DNA from: an uncultured Pelagibacteraceae bacterium
GTDB taxonomy: Bacteria; Pseudomonadota; Alphaproteobacteria; Pelagibacterales; Pelagibacteraceae
Assembly (NCBI GenBank): GCA_902579285.1
Contig: CACHGA010000001.1
Span: forward strand, 248,001 to 312,000
DNA length: 64,000 nucleotides
Direction: 5' to 3'
Shown here: positions 36,738-45,186 of the stretch, piece after piece
Layout of the letters: each line of letters starts with the position of its first letter
Numbering within the stretch: the first letter of the stretch is position 1
Notes under the pieces: generated by a model
Told to the model about the DNA's origin: nothing
Databases searched by the model: none
Seen by the model: the letters and a program-made list of their open reading frames with translations, nothing else
Position numbers and translations under genes: made by a program

Positions 36738-38504
36738 ATGAAATACCCAAAAAACTATTTAGAAGAAATTAAGCTTAGATTAAAAGTTTCAGAAGTTGTT
36801 GGAAAAACAGTTGTACTTAAAAAAAGAGGAAAAGAGTTTATAGGAATATCTCCATTTACAACTGAAAAAACTCCTTCTTTCACAGTTAGCGATGAAAAGC
36901 GTTTTTATCATTGTTTTAGCTCAGGAGAGCATGGAAATATTTTTGATTTTGTGATGAAAACACAATCTATAAAATTTGGGGAAGCCGTAAGACAATTAGC
37001 TTTACAGGCAGGCATGCAACCTTATAAATTTTCAAAGTTTGATGCAGAAAAAGAAAAAAGATACGAGATATATAAAAACATTTTAAAAGATTTTACTGAA
37101 TATCATCACAAGATGCTATTTTCAGAAAATACAAGTGCTTTACAATATTTAGAAAATAGAGGAATTAGAAAAAGTACAATATTAGAATTTAAATTAGGAT
37201 ATGTTCCTTATAATTCAGAATTTTATAAAGTCATCTCCCAAAAGTTTTCAGAAAAAGAAATTATGGAGACTGGTTTATTTTTCAAAGACGAAAAGCGAAA
37301 TAGATTTGCAAATAGATTTAATTCAAGAATAATATTCCCTATTAAAAATATAGTAGGAGATGTTATTGCTTTTGGTGGAAGGATTATAAAAGATGGTAAG
37401 TACGCAAAATATATTAATTCCCCAGAAACAGAATTTTATAAAAAAGGTAGACACGTTTTTAATTTAGAAAAAGCCAAATCTTTTCCAAAAAAAAGTGAGG
37501 AAGTTATAATAGTCGAAGGATACATGGATGTAATAAGCATTTACTCTTCCGGTATAAAAAATGTTGTGTCTAATTCTGGTACAGCTCTAACAGAAAACCA
37601 AATAAATTTGATATGGAAATTCTTTTCTGAACCAATAGTTTGTCTTGACGGTGATAGTAGCGGGCAAAAGGCAGCCCTACGTATAGCAGAAAGTTTACTG
37701 CCATTTATAAAAGAAAATAATAAAATTAGTTTTGTATCGCTCAAAAATGGGATTGACCCAGATGATTATATAAAAGAAAAAGGCAAAGAGGTGTTTGAGA
37801 ATTTTTTGAAAACAAAATCATCTATCCAAGACTTTATTTGGAAAATATATTCAAATGAACTTAATAGAAACGATCCATTTGCAGCGACGAAATTTGAAAA
37901 GAAATTTAAAAACTTATGTAGAACTATAAAAGATGAAACCCTAAGAAAACATATCCTGGAATTTTATTTAGAAAAAATTGGAAATTTAACCCCTTTACAG
38001 CATTTTAATAATAGAAAAAAAATAGATAATTTTAAAATACTTAATGAAACTAAGAAAATTGCCTTTGAAAAAGAACATCTTTCTAAAGAAGAAATTAAAG
38101 AATATTCAATATTATTTATTATGATAAATTATCCAGAGCTTATTTCGCCGAGAACAGAAATTTTTAAAGATATTTCGTTTTCATCTAAAAGTTTAAACTC
38201 CCTTAAATCAGATTTATTAGATTTTATTGTTTCAGACAATCTCAATGAAAGCAATTTTAATAATCTTAAAAATAAATATCCAAATCTAATAAAAGATATA
38301 AGTCAAAATTCATTTATAAAAAATATTTTTTTAAAGAAAGATAGCAATAAACAAATCGAGTTGCTTAATGAAATCCTTAAGGAATTAAATGAAATAAAAT
38401 TTTCAAAAAGAATTGACGAATTAGAAAGTAAATTAATGAAGGATTTTGATGAACAGTCCTATTCAGATTTAATTGAGTTAAAAAGCAAGATAAACAAAGA
38501 GTAA
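36738..38504 (+). CDS. dnaG: DNA primase with altered zinc-binding domain
   Basis: DnaG makes RNA primers for replication. The 588-residue protein has the TOPRIM core (VEGYMDVIS, CLDGDSSGQKAA, GIDPDDYI) and the RNA-polymerase domain motif FGGRIIKDGKYAKYINSPET-like sequence, plus a helicase-binding C-terminal domain. The N-terminal domain keeps the fold motif KTPSFTVSDEKRFYHCF. However, three of the four zinc ligands of E. coli DnaG are replaced: residues 38-41 read SPFT instead of CPFH, and 59-62 read CFSS instead of CFGC. Some alphaproteobacterial primases share this as I recall. It lies between yqeY and rpoD, the macromolecular-synthesis order. Confidence 0.96.
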   Translation: MKYPKNYLEEIKLRLKVSEVVGKTVVLKKRGKEFIGISPFTTEKTPSFTVSDEKRFYHCFSSGEHGNIFDFVMKTQSIKFGEAVRQLALQAGMQPYKFSKFDAEKEKRYEIYKNILKDFTEYHHKMLFSENTSALQYLENRGIRKSTILEFKLGYVPYNSEFYKVISQKFSEKEIMETGLFFKDEKRNRFANRFNSRIIFPIKNIVGDVIAFGGRIIKDGKYAKYINSPETEFYKKGRHVFNLEKAKSFPKKSEEVIIVEGYMDVISIYSSGIKNVVSNSGTALTENQINLIWKFFSEPIVCLDGDSSGQKAALRIAESLLPFIKENNKISFVSLKNGIDPDDYIKEKGKEVFENFLKTKSSIQDFIWKIYSNELNRNDPFAATKFEKKFKNLCRTIKDETLRKHILEFYLEKIGNLTPLQHFNNRKKIDNFKILNETKKIAFEKEHLSKEEIKEYSILFIMINYPELISPRTEIFKDISFSSKSLNSLKSDLLDFIVSDNLNESNFNNLKNKYPNLIKDISQNSFIKNIFLKKDSNKQIELLNEILKELNEIKFSKRIDELESKLMKDFDEQSYSDLIELKSKINKE

Positions 38505-38565
38505 TTTAAGTATAGATTTTTTGATATTTGTACATATATATAACAGTAATCAGCTTTAATTTTCT

Positions 38566-40443
38566 ATGATCAAAAAACTAATAACCAAATCATTCGAGCG
38601 TCTTCTAGATAAAGGACTACAAAGAGGTTTCATTACTTATGAAGAATTAGGAAAATCACTAGGAAAAAGAAATAGTACACAAGAAAATGTTGAAAGAGCA
38701 ATATTTATAATTTTTGAAAAAAAAGTTTCACTTGTTGAAAAAAAAGGTGATTTTCAAAAACCAAAAAAGAAAGATACATCAGCAGAACAATCCGACAAAA
38801 CATCTGAAAAGAGCGATGACCCAATTAGAATGTACCTACGCGAAATGGGAGGAGTCGAGTTACTCTCCAGAGAAGGTGAAATTGCTATAGCCAAAAGAAT
38901 AGAAGCAGGTAAAGACCTAATGATAAATGCTCTTACACAAAGTCCTTTGATAGCCAAAAAAATGTTCGAGTGGAAAGATCAACTTGAAAAAGGAGAGTTA
39001 CTTATAAGAGATATTATAGATATTGACTCTACATATGAAGATTTTGAAAACGATTCTTCAAATGATAAAAAAGATAAGTCAACAAAAAATTTAGTAGATA
39101 AAAAAGCAGACAATAAAAAAGACGACAAGGACACTGAAAAAAGTCCACAAGAACAACAATATGAAGAAGAAGACGAGTTTAATGTCTCCCTCGCAGCTAT
39201 GGAGGAGGAAATTAAACCAAGAATTACAAAAATAATTGAAAACTTATCAAAATATTATGCGAAACTAAAAAAATATCAAATAGAAAAATTAAATTGTATT
39301 TTAAACGGCAAAGAATTGTCTGTTTCAAAAAATAAAAATTTTAAAAAAATTCAAGGAATATTAGTAGAAGGTTTTAAAAATCTGCAACTAAGTAGCTCTA
39401 TTGTTGAAGATTTAGTACAATCCCACTATAAAGAAAATAAAAAAATACTTTCTCTTGAGGGTGTCTTATTAAGATTAGCAATAGAAAGTAAAATTTCAAG
39501 GTCTGAATTTCTTAAATATTATATAGGCAATGAAGTAAATCCAAAATTTGAAAACTTTTTACAGGAAAATAAAGTTTGGAAAAATTTTTTTAAAAAGCAC
39601 AGAAAGGACTTTGATGAAATAAGAGACAGATTAGTAGAACTTAGTAAAAAAATTGAATTACCGGTTGGGGAATTCAAAGAATTGGTCAAAAGAATACAGA
39701 AAGGTGAGCGAGAATCCAGGATTGCTAAAAAGGAAATGGTTGAAGCAAACCTTAGACTAGTTATTTCAATAGCAAAAAAATATACTAACAGAGGATTACA
39801 ATTTTTAGACCTTATTCAGGAAGGTAATATCGGTCTAATGAAAGCTGTAGATAAGTTTGAATATAGAAGAGGCTATAAGTTCTCTACATATGCTACTTGG
39901 TGGATAAGACAAGCAATAACAAGATCAATTGCAGATCAAGCACGGACTATCAGAATTCCTGTTCACATGATTGAAACCATAAATAAAATCGTGAGAACTC
40001 AGAGACAAATTTTAAGTGAATTTGGTAGAGAGGCCACACCAGAAGAATTAGCAAAAAAATTAGCTATGCCTCTTGAAAAAGTAAGAAAAGTTTTAAAAAT
40101 CTCCAAGGAGCCAGTTTCTCTCGAAACACCTGTTGGTGACGAGGAAGACAGCAGTTTGGGAGATTTTATCGAGGACAAAAATGCTTTACAACCTTTGGAT
40201 ACTGCCATTAGATCTAATCTGAGTGAGTCAACAACAAAAATTTTGGCATCACTCACACCTCGTGAGGAAAGAGTTTTAAGAATGAGATTTGGTATTGGGA
40301 TGAATACTGATCATACACTAGAAGAAGTTGGTCTCCAATTTTCCGTAACAAGAGAAAGAATTAGACAAATCGAGGCTAAGGCACTTAGAAAATTGAAACA
40401 CCCAAGCCGATCCAAACAATTAAAAAGTTTTCTAGAAAAATAA
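38566..40443 (+). CDS. rpoD: RNA polymerase primary sigma factor
   Basis: The housekeeping sigma-70. Region 1.1 occupies the first 60 residues. Region 1.2 begins at [21 protein letters not shown]. An acidic, Lys/Asp-rich non-conserved insert follows. Region 2 has [27 protein letters not shown] and the -10 recognition helix [12 protein letters not shown]. Region 3 and region 4 follow, with the -35 helix [17 protein letters not shown]. At 625 residues it is normal for alphaproteobacteria. It follows dnaG by 61 bases and precedes a CAT-anticodon tRNA. Confidence 0.98.
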   Translation: MIKKLITKSFERLLDKGLQRGFITYEELGKSLGKRNSTQENVERAIFIIFEKKVSLVEKKGDFQKPKKKDTSAEQSDKTSEKSDDPIRMYLREMGGVELLSREGEIAIAKRIEAGKDLMINALTQSPLIAKKMFEWKDQLEKGELLIRDIIDIDSTYEDFENDSSNDKKDKSTKNLVDKKADNKKDDKDTEKSPQEQQYEEEDEFNVSLAAMEEEIKPRITKIIENLSKYYAKLKKYQIEKLNCILNGKELSVSKNKNFKKIQGILVEGFKNLQLSSSIVEDLVQSHYKENKKILSLEGVLLRLAIESKISRSEFLKYYIGNEVNPKFENFLQENKVWKNFFKKHRKDFDEIRDRLVELSKKIELPVGEFKELVKRIQKGERESRIAKKEMVEANLRLVISIAKKYTNRGLQFLDLIQEGNIGLMKAVDKFEYRRGYKFSTYATWWIRQAITRSIADQARTIRIPVHMIETINKIVRTQRQILSEFGREATPEELAKKLAMPLEKVRKVLKISKEPVSLETPVGDEEDSSLGDFIEDKNALQPLDTAIRSNLSESTTKILASLTPREERVLRMRFGIGMNTDHTLEEVGLQFSVTRERIRQIEAKALRKLKHPSRSKQLKSFLEK

Positions 40444-40472
40444 ATATTTATATTGTAAAAGTTAATTTAAAA

Positions 40473-40549
40473 GGGCCTGTAGCTCAGCTGGTTAGAGCAG
40501 TACACTCATAATGTATTGGTCCCAGGTTCGAATCCTGGCGGGCCCACCA
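40473..40549 (+). tRNA. tRNA with CAT anticodon (elongator Met or Ile2), CCA encoded
   Basis: A canonical 77-base cloverleaf: acceptor GGGCCTG/CGGGCCC with a G-T pair, D arm GCTC/GAGC, anticodon stem GTACA/TGTAT with loop CTCATAA (CAT at 34-36), T arm CCAGG-TTCGAAT-CCTGG, discriminator A and encoded CCA. It is not an initiator, because the C1-A72 mismatch and the three G-C pairs of the anticodon stem are missing. Elongator Met and lysidine-modified Ile2 cannot be separated safely by eye; the variable loop TGGTC leans slightly to Ile2. Confidence 0.93.
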
Positions 40550-40606
40550 TCTAATCGACCGCTAATCCAATTAACCAAAGCGATATGACTATATACCAGA
40601 TCATAT

Positions 40607-41209
40607 TTATTTATTTATAAATTTTTCTAGAGTTGAGAATAATACATTAATGTCATTATTATTTGCACTCAGTACTGATGCGAATTCCTCTTTCTGAGTT
40701 CGTGCTAAACTTAATCCCTCAATAATCAAATCTCTTATTAATGGATTATCAGGATCTTTAGTATATACCCGCCAATCAATTTTTACTTCGGGTTTTTTAT
40801 CAGTTTTAAGTAACATTGTTTTAACAATTGTATATTTATTATTTACAACTTCAGAAGACAGAACACTTATTTTAGGATCGGAGTAATCTGTTAATCTTGA
40901 GGTAAAGCTTTTTAAAAAATATTTTTCAAATAAATCTTCATATTTTTTCAGTTGTTCTGGGGTTATCTCTTTTCTCTTTTTACCTAAAGTGTAAAAAGCC
41001 AAGCCTTTGATATCTACAGTTTTAAGTGCAATTTGAGATAATTTTTCCGCTTTTTCATCTGAGGAAGAAGAGCCGCTCAAAATTATTTTTGCTTCATCTA
41101 TAACCTCAGAAATAAAACTCTCTGGATCAGAACTATAAGATATTGCTTTAGTTTGGACTAAAAATGACCCTACGAAAAAAAACAGAAAAGATAAAAATAT
41201 TCTTTTCAT
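40607..41209 (-). CDS. mlaC: MlaC/Tgt2-family periplasmic phospholipid carrier
   Basis: MlaC ferries phospholipids between the outer-membrane MlaA complex and the inner-membrane MlaFEDB transporter. The 200-residue protein has a signal peptide ending near QTKA, then the family pattern VDIKGLAFYTLGKKRKEIT, the FEKYFLKSFTSRL helix and DWRVYTKDPDNPLIRDLIIEGLS-like strands. It follows mlaA by 9 bases. No mlaFED genes are in the window. Confidence 0.88.
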   Translation of the reverse strand: MKRIFLSFLFFFVGSFLVQTKAISYSSDPESFISEVIDEAKIILSGSSSSDEKAEKLSQIALKTVDIKGLAFYTLGKKRKEITPEQLKKYEDLFEKYFLKSFTSRLTDYSDPKISVLSSEVVNNKYTIVKTMLLKTDKKPEVKIDWRVYTKDPDNPLIRDLIIEGLSLARTQKEEFASVLSANNNDINVLFSTLEKFINK

Positions 41210-41218
41210 AGTTGATAA

Positions 41219-42001
41219 TTATTGATTATCTATTTCTTCCCAATCGCTGTCATCAGAATCTGAGTTGGAGATTGGTGAATTTAATATTCTTTGTTGTCTA
41301 TTTTGTAAATAAAGACTCTTTAAAGATGCATAAAAATCAATTGAATTTTTCTCTAAACTATCGAATGACTCTATATTTTTTGATCTAAAGTCAATTGCGT
41401 CTGTCCCTCTATAATAATAATAATTATGTTCTGACAAGTTTTCATTGCCAATTATTATGTCTGTCTCACTATTATGAGTAAGATGGTAAACTGGATCAAC
41501 AAACACATTGCCAATCAAACCTGCTGCATCTCTTGTTGTAGTTGGCCCCAAAACAGGTAAAACAAAATAACATCCTGGGCCAGTTCCCCAAACGCCAAGT
41601 GTTTGACCAAAATCCTCCCTTGGTTTCTTTTCAAAACCCATCTTTGATGCAGGATCAAAAATCCCGAGTATTCCAACAGTAGTATTTATTGTAAATCTCC
41701 CAGCTGTGTTACCTGCACTTTTAAAATCACCTTGAAGAACATTGTTCGAAAAAGATAGTAGTGAACGTAAATTAGATACAAAGTTGTTTGTTCCTGTTCT
41801 GATTGGCTGAGGCAAAACTCTATAGCCTTTAGCTATAGGTTTAAAGATAGCTTTGTCCAAAGCTTGATTAAATTTAAGTGTTCCCCTGCTAAATTTCTCA
41901 AAACACTCATTAGCCGTGTATTTTTCATCAGCATTAGTGTTTGTTAAAAACACCATTGACAGTACAGTAATTATTATAAAAATTTTTAACCGTTCTAGCA
42001 T
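41219..42001 (-). CDS. mlaA: MlaA/VacJ-family outer-membrane lipid-asymmetry protein, no lipobox
   Basis: MlaA removes phospholipids from the outer leaflet of the outer membrane. The 260-residue protein has FNQALDKAIFKPIAKGYR, RFTINTTVGILGIFDPASKMG, EDFGQTLGVWGTGPGCYFVLPVLGPTTTRDA-like sequence (the core is split across conserved turns) and FVDPVYHL, as the family does. The signal peptide ends NTNADEK with no lipobox Cys at its end, unlike the E. coli lipoprotein. It starts only a few bases from the divergent amidase gene and is followed by mlaC. Confidence 0.92.
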   Translation of the reverse strand: MLERLKIFIIITVLSMVFLTNTNADEKYTANECFEKFSRGTLKFNQALDKAIFKPIAKGYRVLPQPIRTGTNNFVSNLRSLLSFSNNVLQGDFKSAGNTAGRFTINTTVGILGIFDPASKMGFEKKPREDFGQTLGVWGTGPGCYFVLPVLGPTTTRDAAGLIGNVFVDPVYHLTHNSETDIIIGNENLSEHNYYYYRGTDAIDFRSKNIESFDSLEKNSIDFYASLKSLYLQNRQQRILNSPISNSDSDDSDWEEIDNQ

Positions 42002-42027
42002 CGATTTTTATGCTATATATTTTTTTG

Positions 42028-42732
42028 ATGGAAATTACAAAATATTATTCTCCAAATTACGCGGAAAAAGTTAGAAGTGGCAAAAGTATTACCATGATAA
42101 TTATTCACTATACCGGTATGCAATCTGAGCGCGAATCTTTAAAAAGACTAACCTCCGTAAGTTCTAAAGTGAGTGCACATTATTTAATTGGAAGAAGTGG
42201 CAAGATATTCAATTTAGTGGACGTTAAGTATGTTGCCTGGCATGCAGGAAAGTCTATGTGGAAAAAAAATAAAAATTTAAATAAAAATTCAATCGGTATT
42301 GAGCTTGTAAATAAGGGGCACAAATTTGGATACCAAAAATTTACAAAAATACAAATTAAAAATTTGATCTCACTTTGCAAAAAATTAAAAAAAAAATATA
42401 AGATTAAAAATAATTTTATTCTTGCTCACTCAGATATTGCCCCGATCCGAAAAATAGATCCCGGTGAAAAATTTCCTTGGCAGTATTTATCTATCAATGG
42501 AATTGGAAATTATCCTAAAAAAATTGATATAAAGAATAAGTATAAAAAAACTCAAAATAATGGTCTATTTTTTAAAAATCTCTACAAAATAGGATATCGA
42601 TATTTGAACTCAAAATATAAGACTAAAATAATCAAAAATTTTCAAAGAAAATATAGACAAAAAAAGATTAACGGGATTATAGATTTCGAAACCCTTAAAT
42701 TAAGCCAAATTTTAAGCAAATCTTTAAATTAG
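42028..42732 (+). CDS. N-acetylmuramoyl-L-alanine amidase (Amidase_2, AmiD/AmpD-like)
   Basis: A zinc amidase that cuts between muramic acid and the stem peptide. The N-terminal domain has the first zinc His in IIHYTGM, SAHYLIGRSGKI, WHAGKS, SIGIELVNKG and the second His in LAHSDIAP with the nearby Lys/Asp IRKIDPGEKFPW. The C-terminal 60 residues, ending RQKKINGIIDFETL, look like a peptidoglycan-binding domain. I prefer ATG 42028 (234 residues); ATG 42010 adds six residues. No clear signal peptide is seen, so it may recycle cell wall in the cytoplasm or be anchored otherwise. Confidence 0.87.
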   Translation: MEITKYYSPNYAEKVRSGKSITMIIIHYTGMQSERESLKRLTSVSSKVSAHYLIGRSGKIFNLVDVKYVAWHAGKSMWKKNKNLNKNSIGIELVNKGHKFGYQKFTKIQIKNLISLCKKLKKKYKIKNNFILAHSDIAPIRKIDPGEKFPWQYLSINGIGNYPKKIDIKNKYKKTQNNGLFFKNLYKIGYRYLNSKYKTKIIKNFQRKYRQKKINGIIDFETLKLSQILSKSLN

Positions 42733-42734
42733 GC

Positions 42735-42762
42735 TTGATTTTTCTAACATAATCATTATAGC
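42735..42762 (+). promoter_or_regulatory. Probable rnpB promoter
   Basis: TTGATT (42735-42740) and TATAGC (42757-42762) are 16 bases apart. The expected start, 7 bases beyond the -10, is 42769, exactly the first base of the terminal RNase P RNA helix. This agreement makes the call more credible than the hexamers alone. Confidence 0.55.
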
Positions 42763-42768
42763 AGACTT

Positions 42769-43118
42769 GTTAGGCAATTGGATTGTCGCTACATGCGAAT
42801 GTAGAGGAAAGTCCGGGCTCTATAAAGACACGGTGCCAGTTAACGGCTGGCGGGGGCGACCTTAGGGATAGTGCCACAGAGAATAGACCGCCTTATCAAG
42901 GCAAGGGTGAAACGGTGTGGTAAGAGCACACCGGTTTTTTGGTAACAAAAAACGCACGGCAAACCCCACCGGGAGCAAGACTAAAAAGAGATGACATTGC
43001 GAAAGCTAAAAACGGTCTTTAGTTAGTCATCAGGGTTAGTCGCTTGAATTTAAGTGCGAGCTTAAATCTAGATAAATGACATCTTAAATGACAAAACCCG
43101 GCTTATAGATTGCCTAAC
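42769..43118 (+). ncRNA. rnpB: RNase P RNA, bacterial type A
   Basis: The catalytic RNA that trims the 5' leader of tRNA precursors. The ends GTTAGGCAAT and ATTGCCTAAC pair perfectly as P1. Inside, in order, are GAGGAAAGTCCGGGCTC (P4 5' strand region), a purine-rich GGGCGACC stem, GGGTGAAACGGTG, GGTAAGAGCACACCGG, AACCCCACCGGGAGCAAG and the 3' P4 half near AGATAAATGACATC. These match the conserved core of type A molecules. This RNA and its flanks fill the 542-base gap between the amidase gene and mraZ. No clear terminator was found after it. Confidence 0.96.
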
Positions 43119-43190
43119 ATTCCTAACTATATGTTCTCTTTTTGTATCCATTAGAATAATTTAAACAAAATTTTATACACAATTTAAGTA

Positions 43191-43219
43191 TTGACTATAA
43201 TAAAATATACCCATACTAT
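43191..43219 (+). promoter_or_regulatory. Probable promoter of the dcw cluster
   Basis: TTGACT at 43191-43196 and TACTAT at 43214-43219 are 17 bases apart. Transcription would begin near 43226, about 50 bases before mraZ. The -10 lies between and partly within the first two MraZ-type boxes, so a bound MraZ ring would block RNA polymerase. Confidence 0.5.
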
Positions 43220-43251
43220 CCCATGAATTCCCAAATTTTGGGAAAATGGGA
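43209..43251 (-). promoter_or_regulatory. MraZ operator: three boxes at 10-base spacing
   Basis: On the minus strand, TGGGN boxes occur at 43229-43233, 43219-43223 and 43209-43213, each separated by exactly five bases. That spacing is the known MraZ operator pattern of TGGGN repeats with five-base gaps. Two further TGGGA copies lie on the plus strand at 43239-43243 and 43247-43251, the first continuing the ten-base register. TTCCCAAA/TTTGGGAA around 43236 also forms a 17-base inverted repeat. mraZ itself begins 24 bases downstream, so autoregulation is expected. Confidence 0.7.
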
Positions 43252-43274
43252 GATTTTTAAAAGAAAGATGAATT

Positions 43275-43739
43275 ATGTTTTTGTCAAGTTTCGAGAACAA
43301 AATAGACAAAAAGGGAAGGGTGTCAGTGCCGTCTAGCTTTAGAGCATATTTAAACTCAAAAGGTTTTAATAGTTTTATTGCCTATCCGTCTTTTAATCAT
43401 GCTGCACTTGAGGGTTGTGCACAAGACAGAATTGAAAAATTATCAGACAGCATTGACTCTTTAGGCCCATTTGATGACAAAAGAGATTACTTTGCAACCT
43501 CAATTTTATCTCAAAGTATTAGTCTTAATTTTGATAGTGAGGGAAGAGTAACTATTCCTGAAAAATTACTTAAACACGCAAAAATAAAAACAAATATAAT
43601 ATTCGTTGGTTTAGGAAAAGTTTTTCAAATATGGGATCCAAACTCTTTTGAAAAATTCAAATCAATTGCAAAGAAGAAATCATATTTAAACAGATCAACT
43701 TTAAAATGGGAAAATAAATTTAAAAAGGAGGGTGTATGA
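43275..43739 (+). CDS. mraZ: Transcriptional regulator MraZ
   Basis: MraZ is a ring-forming AbrB-like DNA-binding protein that represses the division/cell-wall cluster. The 154-residue protein has two SpoVT/AbrB-type halves: NKIDKKGRVSVPSSFRAYL near the N-terminus and NFDSEGRVTIPEKLLKHAK in the middle, both with the DNA-contacting Lys/Gly/Arg pattern. Its operator-type boxes lie just upstream. It is the first gene of the cluster, and its stop overlaps the ftsZ start as ATGA, so the regulator and FtsZ are translated together. Confidence 0.96.
   Translation: MFLSSFENKIDKKGRVSVPSSFRAYLNSKGFNSFIAYPSFNHAALEGCAQDRIEKLSDSIDSLGPFDDKRDYFATSILSQSISLNFDSEGRVTIPEKLLKHAKIKTNIIFVGLGKVFQIWDPNSFEKFKSIAKKKSYLNRSTLKWENKFKKEGV
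43725..43731 (+). promoter_or_regulatory. Strong Shine-Dalgarno of ftsZ
   Basis: AAGGAGG ends 4 bases before the ftsZ ATG at 43736 and lies inside the last codons of mraZ. Most starts in this AT-rich window have only weak purine tracts, so a full match to the anti-Shine-Dalgarno suggests high ftsZ translation independent of mraZ coupling. Confidence 0.8.
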
Positions 43740-45175
43740 CAATTAATATAGGTGGTGGTGAATTAAAAGAACTTAAACCAAGAATCTTAGTAATGGGAAT
43801 AGGTGGCGCTGGCGGAAATGCAATTAACGCGATGATCAATGATGGGCTACAAGGAGTAGAATTTGTTGCAGTAAATACAGATGCACAGGATTTAAAAGTA
43901 AATAAAGCAGATGCCAAAATACAAATTGGTATGAATTTAACTAAAGGACTTGGCGCTGGAGCAAAACATGATATCGGTCAAGCGGCTGCTGACGAGTCTC
44001 TTAACGAAATAGTAACATATTTACAAGGTGCTAATATGGTTTTTATAACTGCTGGAATGGGTGGTGGCACAGGTACAGGTGCTTCTCATGTTATAGCAAG
44101 AGCAGCTAAAGAATTAAATATTTTAACAATTGGGGTAATTACTTTGCCATTTTCTTACGAAGGTCCCAAAAGAATGAGAAGAGCGATGGAAGGTTGGGAA
44201 AAATTAAAACAACATCTAGATACCTCAATAGTTGTTCCAAATCAGAATCTTTTCAAAGTTGCAAATGAAGCTACAACTTTCGAGAAATCATTTTCATTAT
44301 CAAATGATGTTTTAAAACAAGGTGTTCAAAGTGTTACAGATTTAATGGTAAGACCAGGGCTAATTAATTTAGACTTTGCTGATGTTGAAACAGTAATGAC
44401 ATCTATGGGCAAAGCAATGATGGGTACTGGCGAGGCTGATGGTGAAAATAGAGCCTTAGCAGCAACAGAACTGGCACTAAACAATCCTTTAATAGATGAT
44501 TATTCCTTAAAAGGAGCAAAAGGATTACTAGTTAATATTACTGGAGGAGAAGACATAAAGCTTTTTGAGGTTGATCAGGCTGTGAACAAAATTAGAGCCG
44601 AAGTTGACCCAGAAGCTGAACTTATTTTTGGTGCTATTAAAGATGAAAACTTAAATGGAAAAATGAGAGTATCTATTGTTGCAACAGCACTTGATGGAGA
44701 AAGCCCTCATGGAAAAACAGTTTTAAATAATGTTCATAGAATTCATACGAGAGGTTCTGGTTATTCAGACGATATTCAAAACAATTTAATTATGCCTTCA
44801 ATTCCAGAACCAGGATCTATTCAGGGAGCAACTGCTTTAAAACTAGAAGAAGAAATTTCTACAAATCCTAATGAAGACTTAATTTCTGGGATATCATTAG
44901 AAAATGCATCTTTTGTTGAAAATAATTTAAATCAAGACCAAATCCAAGACAGTGTTAATGATGAACCCTTAGACGAAACAGTTATAGAGGATATTTCTCT
45001 TTACGAAGATAAATCTCAAGATAGTTCACAAACTATTGAAAACGAAGTTTCCCCCCAATTATTTTCTGATGAGTTAACTAACGAAACCTCATCAGAAAGT
45101 AATGATCAAGAGGTGATAAAAAGTGAAGAAGAAGACTTTGAAATCCCTGCTTTCTTAAGAAAACAAAAATTCTAA
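43736..45175 (+). CDS. ftsZ: Cell division protein FtsZ
   Basis: FtsZ is the tubulin-like GTPase that forms the division ring. The 479-residue protein has GIGGAGGNAINAMI, the GTP-binding loop GGGTGTG (109-115), NLDFADVETVM, and the T7-loop region. A long acidic disordered linker (roughly residues 340-465) leads to the C-terminal peptide FEIPAFLRKQKF, which binds FtsA and other partners. In nearly all dcw clusters ftsZ follows ftsA; here it is second, between mraZ and rsmH, with an ATGA overlap to mraZ and a strong Shine-Dalgarno. No other ftsZ is in the window. Confidence 0.98.
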   Translation: MTINIGGGELKELKPRILVMGIGGAGGNAINAMINDGLQGVEFVAVNTDAQDLKVNKADAKIQIGMNLTKGLGAGAKHDIGQAAADESLNEIVTYLQGANMVFITAGMGGGTGTGASHVIARAAKELNILTIGVITLPFSYEGPKRMRRAMEGWEKLKQHLDTSIVVPNQNLFKVANEATTFEKSFSLSNDVLKQGVQSVTDLMVRPGLINLDFADVETVMTSMGKAMMGTGEADGENRALAATELALNNPLIDDYSLKGAKGLLVNITGGEDIKLFEVDQAVNKIRAEVDPEAELIFGAIKDENLNGKMRVSIVATALDGESPHGKTVLNNVHRIHTRGSGYSDDIQNNLIMPSIPEPGSIQGATALKLEEEISTNPNEDLISGISLENASFVENNLNQDQIQDSVNDEPLDETVIEDISLYEDKSQDSSQTIENEVSPQLFSDELTNETSSESNDQEVIKSEEEDFEIPAFLRKQKF

Positions 45176-45186
45176 TTTAAAAGTAG

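Noticed and set aside
40473..40549. Initiator tRNA-Met
   Set aside because: The first pair is G-C rather than the mismatched C-A of initiators, and the anticodon stem lacks the three consecutive G-C pairs.
43228..43244. Inverted repeat as a terminator of rnpB
   Set aside because: The arms are separated by one base, too short for an RNA loop, no T tract follows, and it lies more than 100 bases after the RNA. The MraZ operator explanation fits better.
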